Below are positions 1 to 13,072 of a stretch of DNA of 64,000 bases, one piece after another. The position numbers and the translations under genes are program-made. Source of the stretch: JAICMB01 sp963795935. Its GTDB lineage: Bacteria > Acidobacteriota > Terriglobia > Bryobacterales > Bryobacteraceae. The notes beneath the pieces were generated by a model. The model did not search any database. It saw only the letters and a program-made list of their open reading frames with translations, and had not been told where the DNA came from. The stretch lies in assembly GCA_963795935.1 (NCBI GenBank), contig CAWCJO010000027.1, positions 52,021 through 116,020 of the forward strand. Direction: 5' to 3'. Positions within the stretch are counted from its first letter, which is position 1. Every line of letters starts with the position of its first letter.

Positions 1-831
1 TGCAGAACGAGAACAACTACTTCTGCGGCGCGCCTTTCACATCGACTGGCGTTGCGTGGTCATCCGACCCCTTTGTGACCCAGACCAACAATAGCTATTC
101 GTTCCTATCCGTGGGTAGCCTCTCCGGAGCGACAGGCTCGGCCATCAACAACGTTGGCGACGTGATAGGCGGCACTGACCCGTCGCACGTTATCGTTTGG
201 GACAACAACGGCGTTCACGATCTTGGGCCGAGCGGCTACGGGTATATGAATCAGGCCGGCCAAGTGGTTTATCTGGACACCTCGCACACTATCGGCGGTT
301 CACTGTTACGAGTCGGGCTGTATTGCAATGTGGCAAAATGGCGTCTCGACGCCGCTTCAACTGCCCGCGGGACTCTTTTTCGCCGATGACTTCCCCGCAC
401 CGTCCTCGCTCAACGACGCCGGCCAAATCGCCGCCGGCCCGGCGGCCCCGGCGGGTATTTATACCTGCTGAGTCCCTCAGGCGCGTGCGGGCAGGACGTC
501 ACTTCCCAGGTGCAAGTGACCCGCGGCGGATTTCGCTACAACCACAGCACGGGGCATTTCACCCAAACCGTTACCCTCACGAACACCGGCGGCGACTCGA
601 TTGCCGGGCCCATTTCTCTGGCGCTCGATAACATGCCGGCGAACGCCTGCCTGTTCGGGATCAACGGCGCGACCTTGTGCGCTGCCCCGCAGGGGAGTCC
701 ATACGTGAATCTCGCCGCGCGCGTCGCTCGATCCTGGAGCGGCTGTGACCGCTACGGTCGAATTCATCGATACGGCGCAGACGGGTTTCGCGTACAACGT
801 CCGCGTGTTGGCCGGTCCGGGAGGGAGATGA
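1..831 (+). pseudogene. Extracellular HAF-repeat protein, 5' cut by the window, frame broken
   Basis: The reading frame enters from upstream and carries HAF-type repeats, visible as INNVGDVIGG, MNQAGQVVY and LNDAGQIAAG. Such repeats occur in secreted proteins of acidobacteria and other soil bacteria. The coherent protein has to be followed through three frames: it changes near 305, near 455 and near 735, and finishes with a short conserved-looking tail that stops at 831, three bases before the next gene. The middle part (510-700) looks like a Greek-key or DUF11-type extracellular domain (VTLTNTGGDSIAGPISL). No function can be assigned. The breaks are probably sequence errors because conservation continues across each of them. 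Confidence 0.5.
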
Positions 832-834
832 GAA

Positions 835-1476
835 ATGAAACAACAATCGTTGGCAATCCTGGCATTCACGCTTTCGCTCGCGCCCTTTGCCACAGCGGGT
901 ATCGATTACACGTTCACCATGGACACGAGTTCGCTGGTTGGACAGGGCCAGTTCACGCTCGACCTGCAGTTTCTCGACGGCAGCGGTTTGCCTGCCGACC
1001 TGAACAACAATACCGTTCAATTAACCAATTTCACGTTTGGCGCCGGCACTCCATCGGGCGGCGGGACGGCCACGGGCGGGGCCTCCGGCAGCCTCGCGTC
1101 GGGCCTGACACTGAACGATACCGCCTTCTTCAACGAGTATTTCGAAAACTTCACCCCCGGAGCCGTCCTCTCGTTCAAGATCGACACCACGAACGTGGCC
1201 GATCCCGGCGGCACGCCCGATCTCTTCACGCTGGCGATCCTCGATAGTTTCGGCAACGAGCTCCCGACGACTGGCCCGGCAAGCGAGTTTCTGGACGTGA
1301 GCTTGGCTGGCGGCGCCACCCCTCAGGTCTCTACTTTTGGCTCTGCTCCGGGGAGCGCCTTTACGCTGCCGGCGCCCGCCGTAACCCCAGCAACTGTTCC
1401 GGAGCCATCGTCGTATTGGGAGCTGCTGGCCGTAATATTACTTGTAGCGAACCGCCGGCGATGGCGCCGACGATAA
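835..1476 (+). CDS. PEP-CTERM sorting-domain secreted protein
   Basis: This 213-residue protein starts with a signal peptide (KQQSLAILAFTLSLAPFATA) and ends with a PEP-CTERM signal: VPEPSS, a hydrophobic helix (LLAVILLVA) and an arginine-rich end (NRRRWRRR). Proteins of this class are exported and processed by an exosortase/EpsH system. The body is rich in Gly, Thr, Phe and Asp with no enzyme motif. It follows the broken gene upstream by three bases, with a GGGAGG ribosome site at 820-825. Its last 116 bases overlap the convergent ThiS-like gene on the other strand. Confidence 0.85.
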   Translation: MKQQSLAILAFTLSLAPFATAGIDYTFTMDTSSLVGQGQFTLDLQFLDGSGLPADLNNNTVQLTNFTFGAGTPSGGGTATGGASGSLASGLTLNDTAFFNEYFENFTPGAVLSFKIDTTNVADPGGTPDLFTLAILDSFGNELPTTGPASEFLDVSLAGGATPQVSTFGSAPGSAFTLPAPAVTPATVPEPSSYWELLAVILLVANRRRWRRR

Positions 1477-1747
1477 AAAATGGCTCCTTGCCCGAGGCGA
1501 CGGCTTCGGGCAGCGGCGTATCCGGCGGCTCGTGCGAAACGTCCTCCTCGCAGGCGAAGAATCTCACGAAAGGCCGGCGTTGCGCGGTGACCTGGTCGCG
1601 GAGCGTCCCGCGCAGCATGGGATAGTTGGCCTCCAGCGCATCGAGGACCGAGCGCTGTGTCACCTGACCATCGACCTGAAGCTTGACCTCGCCCGGGCCG
1701 AGCTTCGCCAGCGTTCGCAGATGCGCCGGCAGAATCACCCGGATCAC
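1361..1747 (-). CDS. MoaD/ThiS-family ubiquitin-like protein
   Basis: The protein of about 128 residues begins VIRVILPAHLRTLAKLG and reaches FFIVGAIAGG near residue 102, the beta-grasp fold signature ending in the Gly-Gly that MoaD and ThiS use for sulfur activation. Translation starts at a GTG that overlaps the stop of the upstream propeller gene by four bases (GTGA), so the two are translationally coupled. Oddly, the Gly-Gly is not terminal: the frame runs on for a further 26 residues, and that tail lies antisense to the end of the PEP-CTERM gene. A lost stop or a one-base error after Gly-Gly is possible. A role as sulfur carrier or protein modifier is inference only. Confidence 0.7.
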   Translation of the reverse strand: MIRVILPAHLRTLAKLGPGEVKLQVDGQVTQRSVLDALEANYPMLRGTLRDQVTAQRRPFVRFFACEEDVSHEPPDTPLPEAVASGKEPFFIVGAIAGGSLQVILRPAAPNTTMAPEQLLGLRRAPAA

Positions 1748-2860
1748 GGCAGCGTCTGAACCTCGACCGAAAGCACCGCCGGAAGATCCCGGACAATGGG
1801 CGCCCAGTTGTCTCCCGCATCGGCCGACGCGTACACCTGTCCGCCGGTGGTGCCGAAATACACGCCGCACGAATCGAGCGAGTCGACCGCCATCGCGTCG
1901 CGCAGCACATTGACGTAGCAATCGCTCTGCGGCAGGCCTTTGGTGAGCGGCTCCCACTCGTTTCCGCCCGTCCGGCTGCGGTACACGCGCAATTTTCCCT
2001 CCAGCGGAAAATGCTCCGAGTCGCTCTTGATCGGGACGACGTAAATGGTTTCCGGCTCATGCGCGTGGACATCAATCGCGAACCCGAAGTCGGTCGGCAG
2101 ATTGCCGCTGACCTCCTGCCAGGAATCGCCCGCGTTGTCGCTGCGCATCACGTCCCAATGTTTCTGCATGAACAGCACATCCGGCCGCGAGCGGTGCATC
2201 GCGATGCGGTGAACGCAGTGGCCCACCTCGGCATCCGGGTCGGGAATATATTGGGATTTCAGTCCGCGGTTGATCGGTTTCCACTTGGCCCCGCCATCGT
2301 CCGTACGGAAGGCGCCCGCGGCCGAGATGGCAATGAAGATCCGTCCGGGATTGCTAGGATCGAGAAGAATCGTGTGCAGGCACAATCCGCCGGCTCCGGG
2401 CTGCCAGCGCGGCCCCGTGCCATGCCCGCGCAGCCCCGAAAGCTCCTCCCACGTCTGTCCCGCGTCCGTCGAGCGGAACAACGCGGCATCCTCCACTCCG
2501 GCGTAAACCGTTTCCGGATCGGTCAGCGACGGCTCCAGATGCCACACGCGCTTGAACTCCCACGGATGCGGCGTGCCGTCGTACCACTGATGCGTCCCCG
2601 GGATGCCGTCGTACACGAACTTGTTGCCCACCGGCTCCCACGTCTTGCCGCCATCGTTCGAGCGCTGCATCGATCTGCCCGAACCAGCCGCTGGTCTGCG
2701 ACGCGTAAATCCGATTCGGATCGACCGGCGATCCCTTCAGGTGGTACATCTCCCAGCCCGCAAAATGGGGGCCGCTGACGTCCCACTGTTCGCGCTTGCC
2801 GTCCGATGTCAGAACGAACGCGCCCTTGTGCGTACCGACCAATACTCGTACCTTGCTCAC
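1744..2860 (-). CDS. BNR/sialidase-like beta-propeller protein (one frameshift)
   Basis: The product contains repeated Asp-box motifs (SNDGGKTWEPV, STDAGQTWEEL, SDNAGDSWQEV, SADAGDNWAPI) typical of the sialidase/BNR superfamily of six- or seven-bladed propellers. No signal peptide is evident. The chosen start is a GTG preceded by GGAGG; the first residues are SKVRVLVGTHKGAF, a beginning often seen in WD40/YVTN/BNR-like cytosolic proteins. The frame breaks near 2665-2680, where the upstream part (ending ASQTSGWFGQI) and downstream part (starting RSNDGGKTW) lie in different frames. It is the fourth gene of the operon and overlaps the ThiS-like gene. True sialidase activity is doubtful; a scaffold or lyase role is equally possible. 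Confidence 0.75.
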
Positions 2861-2885
2861 TTCCTCACTCCTCCGAATTTGGTAT

Positions 2886-4473
2886 TTAAACGTTGCCCTT
2901 GCGCAGCTCTTCGGCAAGATATTCCGACGAGCGCATCGCCAGCGCCAGAATAGTCAGCGTCGGGTTCTGCGAACCGCCCGAAACGAACGAGCTGCCATCC
3001 ATCACGAACAGGTTCTTCACATCGTGCGCCTGGTTGAATTTGTTCAGCACCGACGTTTTCGGGTCGTCTCCCATGCGGCAAGTGCCCAGCTCATGGATAC
3101 TCTCTCCCGGCGGAACCATCTCGAAGTGCGTGGAGAGAATCTCGAATCCGGCGCCGCGGCAGAGTCTCCTCGGCGACGTTCATGGCATCCTTCGCCATCT
3201 CGTACTCGTTGTCGGTGTAGCGCTGCGTGATGTGAGCGGCGGGAATGCCCCACGCGTCCTTCACATTGGGATCGATGCCGACGAAGTGCTCGAAGCGCGG
3301 CAGGACCGTGCCCATGGTGGTCATGTTGAATGCCGCGCCGTTCAGGTCCGTCAATTCCTTGAGCAGCGCTTCGCCGTAAGCGGGACATATTTTGCGGCGG
3401 GCGTGCCGCCGCTGCCGAAATCGAAAGCGTATCCGCGGATGAAATCTCTTTTCGCGCGTGTCCAGATTGCGGAAGCGCGGAATGTATCCGCCGCCGCCCA
3501 TCAGATCCATGCGGGGCGCGTCCGCCCCGCGCTTCCGGTACCACGGCATTCATAACGCCTTTGACGTAGAACTGGTCGAAAAGGTAATGCCCCAGCACGC
3601 CGCTCGAATTCGCCAGACCGTTGGGATATTGCCGCGATTTGGAATTCAGCAGCAGGCGCGTGCTCTCAATGCACGACGCGCCCACGACCACCACGCGCGC
3701 CGGCGCGAAATATTCGCGCTTGGATTGGCGGTCCACGAATGACGCGCCGTTCGCTTTCCCGCTGTTCTTATCGACCCTGATCTCGCGCACCACTGCGTTG
3801 GGAATGATGGTCAGCTTGCCCGTTGCAAGCGCGTCCGGCAGCAACAGATTCACCGAGCTGGCCAGCGTTCCCGTGGCCACGCGCTCCTTCGTCGTGGGCA
3901 CGTTGAGCCGTTTGGCCGACTCGATGAAGCGCTGCACGCTGAGGCTGTCGCGCGAATTGTCCTCGAGGAAAATGCCGTCGGGAAGTTGCGGCAATCCTTC
4001 TTTGCGGCCGGAGACGCGAAAGAGCGGCTCCACGCGGTCGTAATATGGGGCTAAGTCGGCGTAAGAAATGGGCCAGTTATCGCCGAAGCCGTCGTGGTCC
4101 TTGTTCTTGAACTCATAATCGCTCATGCGCCACGAGGCGCGGCCCCAGCGCAGCGTTTTGCCGCCGATCAGGCGGATGCGGACCCAGTAATACGGGTCGC
4201 CGGGATCATAGCGTATAGGGATTCAGTTTCTCGTCCGCCCACAGGTTGGCGTCGAATTCGGATGCCTGCGTGACGTGCGGGAAGCGGCCCGGCTCGCCGA
4301 AACCGCGGTAAGGAAGATCGTAGACCGGCTTGAGCGCGCGCTGGCGATCGAAGTCGAGCATGCGGTCCGGCGTCGAGCATGAGGCAACGGACGCCGAGCT
4401 TGGTCAACGTGTACGCCGCCATGCCTCCGGACGCGCCCGAGCCGATAATCAAAACATCGTAATCCTGTTTCAT
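2886..4473 (-). pseudogene. GMC oxidoreductase (gluconate-dehydrogenase large-subunit type), several frameshifts
   Basis: The N-terminus YDVLIIGSGASGGMAAYTL is the FAD-binding Rossmann motif of GMC oxidoreductases, and the C-terminus HELGTCRMGDDPKTS followed by DGSSFVSGGSQNPTLTI is the conserved GMC C-terminal block with the active-site region. Between them the central domain is recognisable (FEPYYDRVEPLF-like, GASCIESTRLLLNS). The coherent protein passes through at least five frame segments, with breaks near 4150-4370, 3530-3560, 3385-3450 and 3110-3160. Each segment stays conserved, so errors in the sequence are likelier than decay. Upstream lies its presumed small subunit, 16 bases away. 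The family oxidises sugars or alcohols at the periplasmic face; the substrate cannot be named. Confidence 0.75.
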
Positions 4474-4489
4474 GTTTTGCCGCCGAGAC

Positions 4490-5125
4490 TCAATCGAGCG
4501 AGTACCAGTATGTTCCCACCCCGCTGCCGCGCCGCCGGCCGGTGGAAGCCGCCGTCGCCGACCATTCGCGCGAGTTCACCGTCGCGCGCAGCACGTCGTC
4601 CTTGGCCGCGGCAAGAAAGCGCGCCAGATCGTCCGAAGGGCCGGCAAACGTCCACGACTGCGCGCAGCGGCTCCAGAAGCAGCGCTGCTTGGGAAGCGCC
4701 GATGCTGGAAAAAGAGCTGTTGAAGCGGCTGCGCGATTCGCGATCCAACCGATCGAGACCGCGCTGATACAAGAAGCTGGCGATCGCGCGGAGAGCGCGC
4801 CAGAAGAAAATCGAGAAACTCGGGTACGCCCGCCTCTCGCGCGCCAGGCTTCGGATCGGCGGCCGGAACCAGCAACTCGCAAACCCGCCGCAGCGTCTCG
4901 AACTGCTCGCGAGAGAAGAAACCCGGGACCGGCGGCCGCCGCGGCGTCGGGGTTCGTCATCGTCAACTTGGGCGTTTCCTCGACCGCGGGCGGCTTCATC
5001 TCGGGCGGAAGTTTCTGCTGCGCCTGCGGCGTCTTCTCCGGCGCCGGAGCCTGTTGCGCCGCCGCCGGAAGAGCGGTGATGGCAGGCAAGCTCAGAATAG
5101 ATCGCAGCGCATCTCGACGTTTCAT
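4490..5125 (-). pseudogene. Gluconate 2-dehydrogenase subunit 3-like protein, frameshifted
   Basis: The start KRRDALRSILSLPAITALPAAAQ is a signal peptide, with an early double arginine, of the kind found on the small subunit of membrane-bound GMC dehydrogenases. After a proline-rich linker the conserved parts FETLRRVCELLVPAAD, PGAREAGVPEFLDFLL and the C-terminal block DDLARFLAAAKDDVLRAT are found, but in three different frames (breaks near 4900, 4765 and 4650). Gluconate 2-dehydrogenase subunit 3 is usually about 170-250 residues, which matches the span. Its place immediately before the GMC gene supports the pairing. As read, the intact protein would not be made. Confidence 0.7.
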
Positions 5126-5134
5126 TATCGACAC

Positions 5135-7904
5135 CTTACCACAAGCCCGAAAATCCGGCGCTCGCCTGCTGCCCGTCTTCGTAAATCGCGTATTGCGCAG
5201 CGGGCAGACCCGCCCCGGCGAGCTTCGCGGTATCGAGCGCATCGTTGCCCGCCAGCACCAAAATCATGCGCCGGCGATCAAACGGATTCGGCGCGGCGTA
5301 CACCAGCGCGTCACGCCCGTAGGCGTGCGCCTTGCCTCCATGCGGAACATCGCCGCGGCGTAATCGAGCCTCAGGCGGTCCGCCACGGTCGCCAGCGCCG
5401 AGTTGCTTTCCGGACGTCCCACGAAGATGACGTCGTGCGTTCGCAGTTCGTCGTCCGCGACTTCAAAGTCCTTCCGTATGGGAATCTCGCTCGGGTACGT
5501 GATAAACGCGCGTTTGCGAATCTGCTCGGCGGCGTAGCGGTTGGCGCCCGCGTCCGCGCCGGTTCCATAAACAATGAGCGCCGTGCGGGAGCGCCCCGTG
5601 ATGTCTCGCGCCAGATAGATCGCGCCGCCTTTATCGGGCGGCATTTCGAATTTTACGCCGGCGGCGTCCAGGAAGGATTGCGCGGTGACGCGTTGAGTCG
5701 CGTGGGACTCGAAATAATCCTTCATCAATTTTAAGAATTTGTCGTCGCCCATGTTGCGGCGCAGCGAATCGAGAAAAATCGCGCCCTTGTTCAGCTCCAG
5801 ACCGTAGCGCGCGCGCTCGTCCGGCGGTTCCAATTGCAAACGGCGATAAGCCGCCCAATGCGCCCGCACCGCGTCGTCGAGATTGCCGGAATTGAGATCC
5901 TCGTCGTAAGCCGCCGAACCGGCGACGAACCAGGCGTCGGCGTCCGATGCCGGCAACACCCAGCCCGTCCAGGAGTGCGCGCCGCCACGTTGCCGCCGGC
6001 GTCCCGCTGGCGTAGCCGCTCGCTTCGCGGCAGTATCCTCCCCAGCCGTGCTCGCACCGGAGGCAGCATCGACGGCCTCGGGACGATCTACCGTGAACAG
6101 CCGATAGCCGGACGGGAACAGCCCGTCATTTTTTGCGTACTCGCCGGAGGCGCGCGCCGCGGGAATCCACACGGTCTGATTCGGCCGTCCGAACTCGGCC
6201 CACACCATCATGCGCGAGGCCATGTCGGCATCGGCCACCTTCGCGTCCATCGTGCCGCGGCTGACGAGCGGCGCGGAGCGGAATGCCAGGAACGCGAACT
6301 GCTCATCGATCGCGCCGCGGAACTTGCGATACATCTCCTGCCACGCCACGTCGCGAATGGACGGGACATAAGGCAGATACTCGGGCGCGTCCAACGGACT
6401 GGGCTTATATTCCAGCCGCACGTTCAAATCTTTCGCGTTGTTGCAACCCCAGTAAAATCCTTCCGTGCCGCCGAACCACTCCTTCTTCGAGCTGCGCCAC
6501 AACTTGGTCGCGCGCGTGCCCAGCTCGAACATGGCGATCTCGTTGTTCTTGGCGTCGCCGATCAGCCACTCGTTCGTGTAGAGGCCATTGTTCCGGGTGG
6601 AGAGAGCTTCGACCACCTGGTCCACGTTGCCCCCATACTGGATGGCTTTCCGCGCGCGATACGCGACCGGCGTGCCGCGCTCGTTGAAGGGGCTCTGCCG
6701 GATTGTCGTTTCCGTCAGCACCACGCCGGCGTCGTTTTGATACCAGTCGGTGCCGCTTTCGATGCCGCCGGGATAGCTTTGCATCAAGATCCGATGCCCG
6801 CTCGCGGGCTTGATATCGAGCATCACGTTGGTCTCTTCGGCCAGCGTAAGAGGCCACCACGTGACGTGGCCGATCACCATCTTGCCGTCGCGCGTGGCGC
6901 TCCCTGTGGCGGCAAAAGCGCTGCAACGCTCCGTAATCGGACTACCGGTCTTATAATCGGGCGGCGTGAGATGCAGCCCCTCGAGACCGTTCGGCGTCAC
7001 CGGCAGCGCGTTGCGCAGTTCGCCCATTTCGACCTCGACGTTTGCGGTCGCGATATCCAGCAGATCGACGCTTCGGCCCTGAAATTTAGCGCCCGCGCTG
7101 GCCGCGCCGTCCGCGATGCCCTTCATCTCCTGCAGAATTTCATCGTCGAAGCCGCGCAGGAAAAGCGCGTTCGCGACCGTTCGCGCCTGCTGCCAGCCCT
7201 CCGCGTCTTTGTAGCCCAAATCGGCGAGGCAACGATCGAGGTATTGCGGAATCTCCTTCGCCATCAGCCTGCCGTGCTGGTAGCCGCGCTCGTACGGCTT
7301 TCCCTCGATGTGCAGGTAAATCCAGCCGCCATACGGGTAGCGGTACGCCGGACCATATTTAGAGATCGCCTCGGCTACCGGCCAAGCCCCCCGATTCGAA
7401 GCCTCGTCGATGCTGACTCCGTCGAACCAAGCCTTGCCCTTAAAAGCGCCGCCATTGCCGGCTGTCAGCAGGATATTGTCGCGCGCGCGCGTCGCGATGA
7501 AATTCAGCGTCAGACGAGTCCAGTCGTGAGTGCCGCCGACCGAAACCGCGTGGACGTCGAAAGGCATGGAGGCCATGGTCAACGTTGCGCCCGTCGCGAT
7601 AGGGGAGCGGTCGAGATCGCGCACCGCGATATTTTCCGTGCGCACCCAGCCGCTCAACTGATAGCGCTTTCCGATCGTAAGTGAAATCGGAGCGGAGCGT
7701 ATGGAGGCGTCGCGGCGCGGCGCCGGGCTCGACCCGCAGCGAGGCCCGTCCGTCGCGCTCAACCGATGTATCCGCCGCGGCAGCGCCGCGCACGGCCGTC
7801 CAGCCCGCTCCGGAACCGTCGAAAGAAGCTTCAAACAGCGGCGTGGCGGCGTACGCCGACGCCGCAATCAGGGCGCACAAAACGAGGCGCGACATAATTC
7901 TCAT
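5135..7904 (-). CDS. C45-family autoproteolytic acyltransferase/hydrolase-like secreted protein (two frameshifts)
   Basis: A signal peptide (RIMSRLVLCALIAASAYA) leads into an N-terminal jelly-roll-like carbohydrate-binding region (about residues 25-170), followed by the C45/acyl-CoA:6-aminopenicillanate acyltransferase-like Ntn-hydrolase domain. The likely nucleophile is the Cys in TERCSAFAATG (about 6920-6935), as in Ntn hydrolases that cleave themselves before Cys. Other conserved stretches are YERGYQHGRLMAKEI and NNGLYTNEWLIGDAKN. Frame breaks occur near 7710 and near 5335; after the second one the protein continues as VYAAPNPFDRRRMILVLAG to a stop at 5135. The next gene follows nine bases later. 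This is the first gene of the five-gene operon. The substrate (amide, ester or phospholipid) is not known. Confidence 0.75.
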
Positions 7905-8095
7905 CGTACTGCGTTTGGAAGGTTGTGTTCCCCCGATCGCGGCGTCCGCGGGGATATCGCAAAATAGAACCGCAAAATGGAACGAGGCCGCCTTCGAGCG
8001 GCTTGCGGCGGGAGACGCCCGGAGCGGACCCTGGGCGGAGAGCCATTCGATACACACGGGTCTCAACATCCCCCGCCGGAGCCCCTGCGACGTTA

Positions 8096-8194
8096 AGCGA
8101 AGCGTCGCCGCTTTTACCGGGAAGCCTGCCGTAAACGTCTCCTGGGTCGTAAATCAGCGGAGCGAAGCGTCGCCGCTTTACCGGGAAGCCTGCC
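8096..8194. repeat. Two direct copies of a 35-bp sequence
   Basis: The 35 bases at 8096-8130 recur at 8161-8194 with a single T missing; both begin AGCGAAGCGTCGCCGCTTT and end CGGGAAGCCTGCC, and lie 65 bases apart. The second copy includes the 3' end of the vapC-type gene, so the first copy is a duplicate of that gene end. Confidence 0.85.
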
Positions 8195-8570
8195 CCTGCC
8201 GCCGCAAACGTAAATGCGGAATGTCGCTGAAATCGGCTTTGTTGAGCGTCCAAAGATCGGCATCCCTGACCAATGCGCAAGCCGCGATCGCCAAGTCGAA
8301 TTCCCGGCCTCGCGGACGCTTGATTGCGCGGTAAAGGCCGGCGCTCACGGCGGCCTCGCGAGCCCCAAAGGCCAGCGCCGCTTCGGAAGGGAACAAAGCC
8401 TCTTGCGCGGCAATCTCCAGCGCCAGCCGCGGCCCCCGAAGCCATTCATAAAGGACGAGGGTGGGAAGGACAATCCGCTCCCCGGCTGCGATCGAGGCGC
8501 GCAGGGCGCCTGCCGACCTCTTCGTCCCGCAAAGACTGTCGATGAGAACCGATGTATCGAGGACGGTCAT
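8178..8570 (-). CDS. VapC-type PIN-domain toxin
   Basis: This 130-residue protein has the PIN ribonuclease core: VLDTSVLID at the start with the first acidic residue, a conserved Glu in LVLYEWLRGPR, and the late pair in GREFDLAIAACALVRDADLWTLNKADF. PIN toxins of type II systems cleave tRNA or mRNA. The ATG overlaps the stop of the antitoxin gene by four bases, showing coupling. The last seven residues lie inside a sequence that is duplicated just downstream. Confidence 0.85.
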   Translation of the reverse strand: MTVLDTSVLIDSLCGTKRSAGALRASIAAGERIVLPTLVLYEWLRGPRLALEIAAQEALFPSEAALAFGAREAAVSAGLYRAIKRPRGREFDLAIAACALVRDADLWTLNKADFSDIPHLRLRRQGQASR

Positions 8571-8872
8571 CCCAGTGAGCGCTTTCGCTCCGCGGATGTC
8601 CGGCGCCCTCCGGTCCTTCTGGCTTGCCGTATTCTTGTTAACTCCCGGTCAACCTCTCTCGAGCTGCGCGGCGGGACGCGCCCAACCACCTCGTCAAAGG
8701 TCCGCAGCAAAGCCGTTCTTTCCCGTTCGCTTAAACGTCCAAGCCGGTCGTGATACTCCGCGATGGCTTGCCGGACAACTTCGCTTTTTGGAACCGCCAA
8801 CCGGTCCGCCGCATTTTCGAGCTGCTGGATGGCTTTGGCGTCGAGCGTAAACGTGACCTTTACGGTGGCCAT
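8567..8872 (-). CDS. Ribbon-helix-helix antitoxin, VapB-like
   Basis: The 101-residue protein starts TVKVTFTLDAKAIQQLENAADRL, a ribbon-helix-helix strand and helix, then a second helix (KSEVVRQAIAEYHDRL). Such proteins bind and silence a PIN toxin and repress their own operon. The C-terminal half is charged and would wrap the toxin. It precedes the PIN gene with a four-base overlap. Gene order antitoxin-toxin is the usual one. Confidence 0.8.
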   Translation of the reverse strand: MATVKVTFTLDAKAIQQLENAADRLAVPKSEVVRQAIAEYHDRLGRLSERERTALLRTFDEVVGRVPPRSSREVDRELTRIRQARRTGGRRTSAERKRSLG

Positions 8873-9103
8873 ATGTTTACCATATTGCCATACCGGGCCA
8901 TACCATTGCCCTCGGGACTACATGCGCATGCACTGTGTGAAAGCGCAGCGCCGCTTACCCTACGGTATTTCGCGGGTTGAGCGCACGCGTCCTCAAAACT
9001 CGCGCGCCTCACAACGTAGTTTGAAGATGCTTCGCACTGCTGCTGGACCGGAAGCTCCGAAGCCCAAAAGGCCGCGGCGGCGGGCGGGTAATTGCATCTC
9101 GCC

Positions 9104-9591
9104 TCACCGGGCGTTCTTTGGCTGATGAAGCTCGTCCCAAATCTTCTGATATTCGCTTCGGACCGCTGGAATCGACGCCATACTCCCGTGACAGCCGATT
9201 AGCTTGAATCGGCTTTACCATATCGGCGTAATCCTGCGCCCGGTGAACGCCGACTCCAATGTATGTAGACAATTTTGCAGAAATCAGTTTCTCTAAGGCA
9301 AGAATTTGCGGTTTTTCGGAGACGTGACTAGGAATTGGAAACGTGAGTGGACCCGGATCGACTTTCTTGCCGCCCGGAAGAAGATCGACTTCCACTCTTG
9401 TGTCCCGGTCGGTAACCTTCATTTTGGAACCGGGATTCGCCTTGAAGCCGTTCATCGATGACATCTCCATGGCGAACTCCACATCGGGAACGATAATCTA
9501 GACATTTACGGTAAACCGGGTAACCATGCTCTTGTACGGCGAAACCTTCACAGACGAAATGCGGAATGTTGAAGATTGCTTCTCGATTCAT
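9104..9591 (-). pseudogene. Nucleotidyltransferase-fold protein remnant
   Basis: The reconstructed protein reads NREAIFNIPHFVCEGFAVQ, EHGYPVYRKCLD, IIVPDVEFAMEM, then ...TRVEVDLLPGG..., EKLISAKLSTYIGVGVHRAQDYADM. This is the pattern of stand-alone minimal nucleotidyltransferases (a G-A/Y-AVQ-HGYPR-LDI core and a downstream D-V-DLL). Frame breaks lie near 9500 and near 9170, after which the protein ends as RSEYQKIWDELHQPKNAR. Such proteins can be type II or type IV antitoxin/toxin components, but no partner is visible, so I assign no role. Confidence 0.45.
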
Positions 9592-9675
9592 ATTCGATCT
9601 TTGAGCGCCAGTCGCTTGCCAGGCGCACTCCGAAGTCCGAGACCAGAAGCGGCGGGCGAGTAATCGCAACCCTCC

Positions 9676-12978
<3,303 letters not shown>

Positions 12979-13072
12979 TCCCGAGTACGTGTGTTAGACG
13001 CCAATTACAGCCAAGCGTTGCCACGCTCAAGCGTTGCGCCGCCGCTTTTGATGTACGCTGGACAAATCGCCC

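Noticed and set aside
5834..7684. A 616-codon open frame on the plus strand opposite the C45-type hydrolase gene
   Set aside because: It is antisense to a strongly conserved protein, is rich in Arg/His/Gln with no domain, and its openness follows from the GC-rich third positions of the true gene.
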